DNA of 7,116 nucleotides from Elusimicrobiota bacterium (GTDB taxonomy: Bacteria; Elusimicrobiota; Elusimicrobia; JACQJN01). Below are positions 6,400-7,116 of the stretch, piece after piece; the stretch's first letter is position 1, and every line of letters starts with the position of its first letter. The stretch spans positions 1 to 7,116 of the forward strand of contig JACQJM010000023.1 in NCBI GenBank assembly GCA_016205045.1, read 5' to 3'. Under the pieces are notes generated by a model. It was not told the origin of the DNA, did no database searches, and was given only the letters and a program-made list of their open reading frames with translations. Both the position numbers and the translations under genes were made by a program.

Positions 6400-7116
6400 T
6401 TTTTTCTATCCAAGAAAACCAAAATCTCTCGAGCTTCCCCCGGGTTGCCGCTGCGGCTGAAAAGAGCGGCCAGGCTCTTCAATCCATCCCGATCCCCGGT
6501 TAAGTCATACAAAAAAATAGCATACCCTATTTGTTTAACGGGTTTACGGCGCTTCAACCATTCCCACACAGCCTTGTCAGACCAGTAAGCTGCCTGCAAA
6601 TTGGTGGCCGAAACGGCCAGCAAGAGGCGGCTCGAACGCGCCGGAAAAACTCTTTGGACTTTTCTATCCTCCACATTGGAAACAGGAAGGAGTGGAACGT
6701 ACTTAACCCCGTAGGCGGCAGGATCGGCAGAACCAAAATAAGAAAAATAGATGGGAGGATTGCCCCAAGAACGCAGCTCCTGGGCTAGAGATTGAAGGGC
6801 CTGCCCCCAATCTAGATTGGAGTCCACCAAGTACCGATATCCACGGCGAGAACCTCCTATGGATTCATTGAAATAAGAGAGGTAGTGGGGACCCACGCTA
6901 CAGACCGATCCGAGTTGCCACGCCGCCAAAAACAAGACAAAAACTTTCGCATAGCCTTTCTGAGAAAAAAGCCACCCCGCAAAAAGCCCCGCCAGAATGA
7001 TAAAAAAAGGAAATATGGGGAGAATATGGCGATAACCGATCTGCACCTTGGAAGAGAGGCTTACTGCAAAATATGCCAACAAGGGCCACACCACCCAGGC
7101 AGGAGCAAATTCCTTG
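6396..7116 (-). CDS. Glycosyltransferase family 39 / PMT-like membrane protein, 5' end beyond window
   Basis: The C-terminal 239 residues of a larger protein, open in frame to the right edge. Three hydrophobic helices (visible residues about 5-21, 31-50, 55-74) include IGYRHILPIFPFF (26-38), characteristic of the last membrane helices of PMT_2/ArnT-like enzymes. A soluble extracytoplasmic part follows with YLSYFNESIGG (78-88) and VDSNLDWGQ (97-105), then YFGSADPAAYG (126-136), a pattern recurrent in this group. Such enzymes move a sugar from a polyprenyl-phosphate donor to protein, lipid or glycan on the outer face of the inner membrane; the acceptor here is unknown. The catalytic acidic residues expected in the N-terminal loop lie outside the window. 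The last ~30 residues (LKSLAALFSRSGNPGEAREI) resemble one TPR unit. A GTG in frame at 7094 is not the true start, since the frame and hydrophobic sequence continue upstream. Its TGA overlaps the next gene's ATG. Confidence 0.85.
   Translation of the reverse strand, partial: KEFAPAWVVWPLLAYFAVSLSSKVQIGYRHILPIFPFFIILAGLFAGWLFSQKGYAKVFVLFLAAWQLGSVCSVGPHYLSYFNESIGGSRRGYRYLVDSNLDWGQALQSLAQELRSWGNPPIYFSYFGSADPAAYGVKYVPLLPVSNVEDRKVQRVFPARSSRLLLAVSATNLQAAYWSDKAVWEWLKRRKPVKQIGYAIFLYDLTGDRDGLKSLAALFSRSGNPGEAREILVFLDRKK

Overview
The window is a compact bacterial segment in which all five genes lie on the minus strand, so transcription runs from right to left. In that order they are: the C-terminal part of a multipass glycosyltransferase-39/PMT-like membrane protein (cut by the right edge), a 1078-residue DUF4175-like envelope protein, a class II CCA-adding/poly(A) polymerase-type nucleotidyltransferase, an M50 site-2-protease-family metalloprotease, and tryptophanyl-tRNA synthetase (cut by the left edge). 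I see no tRNA, rRNA, CRISPR array, insertion sequence or phage gene. Base composition looks mid-GC by eye. Start codons include TTG.

Right part (about 3163-7116): the glycosyltransferase stop and the DUF4175-like start overlap as ATGA, so the two are probably translationally coupled. Both are membrane or envelope proteins. Middle and left (1-3085): three housekeeping or quality-control genes follow. The cca gene starts 77 bases after the DUF4175-like stop. The M50 gene starts 133 bases after the cca stop and has its own candidate sigma-70-type promoter, a strong ribosome binding site and a TTG start. trpS starts 121 bases after the M50 stop. From general knowledge, an M50 protease followed by trpS and then scpA/scpB is a recurrent bacterial arrangement, so scpA could lie off the left edge. 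That cannot be seen here.

The less ordinary material is in the two short gaps of the left part. The cca-M50 gap carries a 24-base near-perfect palindrome and a tandem 8-base repeat that ends next to the cca stop. The M50-trpS gap carries two adjacent stem-loops and runs into a 7-base-period repeat that has become the first codons of trpS. These look like dispersed intergenic repeat elements, an inference that needs the rest of the genome.

The organism cannot be named with confidence. A PMT-like glycosyltransferase with a DSNLDWGQ motif, a DUF4175-like protein and repeat-laden gaps would fit a deep-branching Gram-negative lineage such as Omnitrophota, Nitrospirota or Planctomycetota relatives. 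This is a guess. I found no convincing undescribed system. The DUF4175-like protein with its coupled glycosyltransferase is the best candidate for unknown biology.
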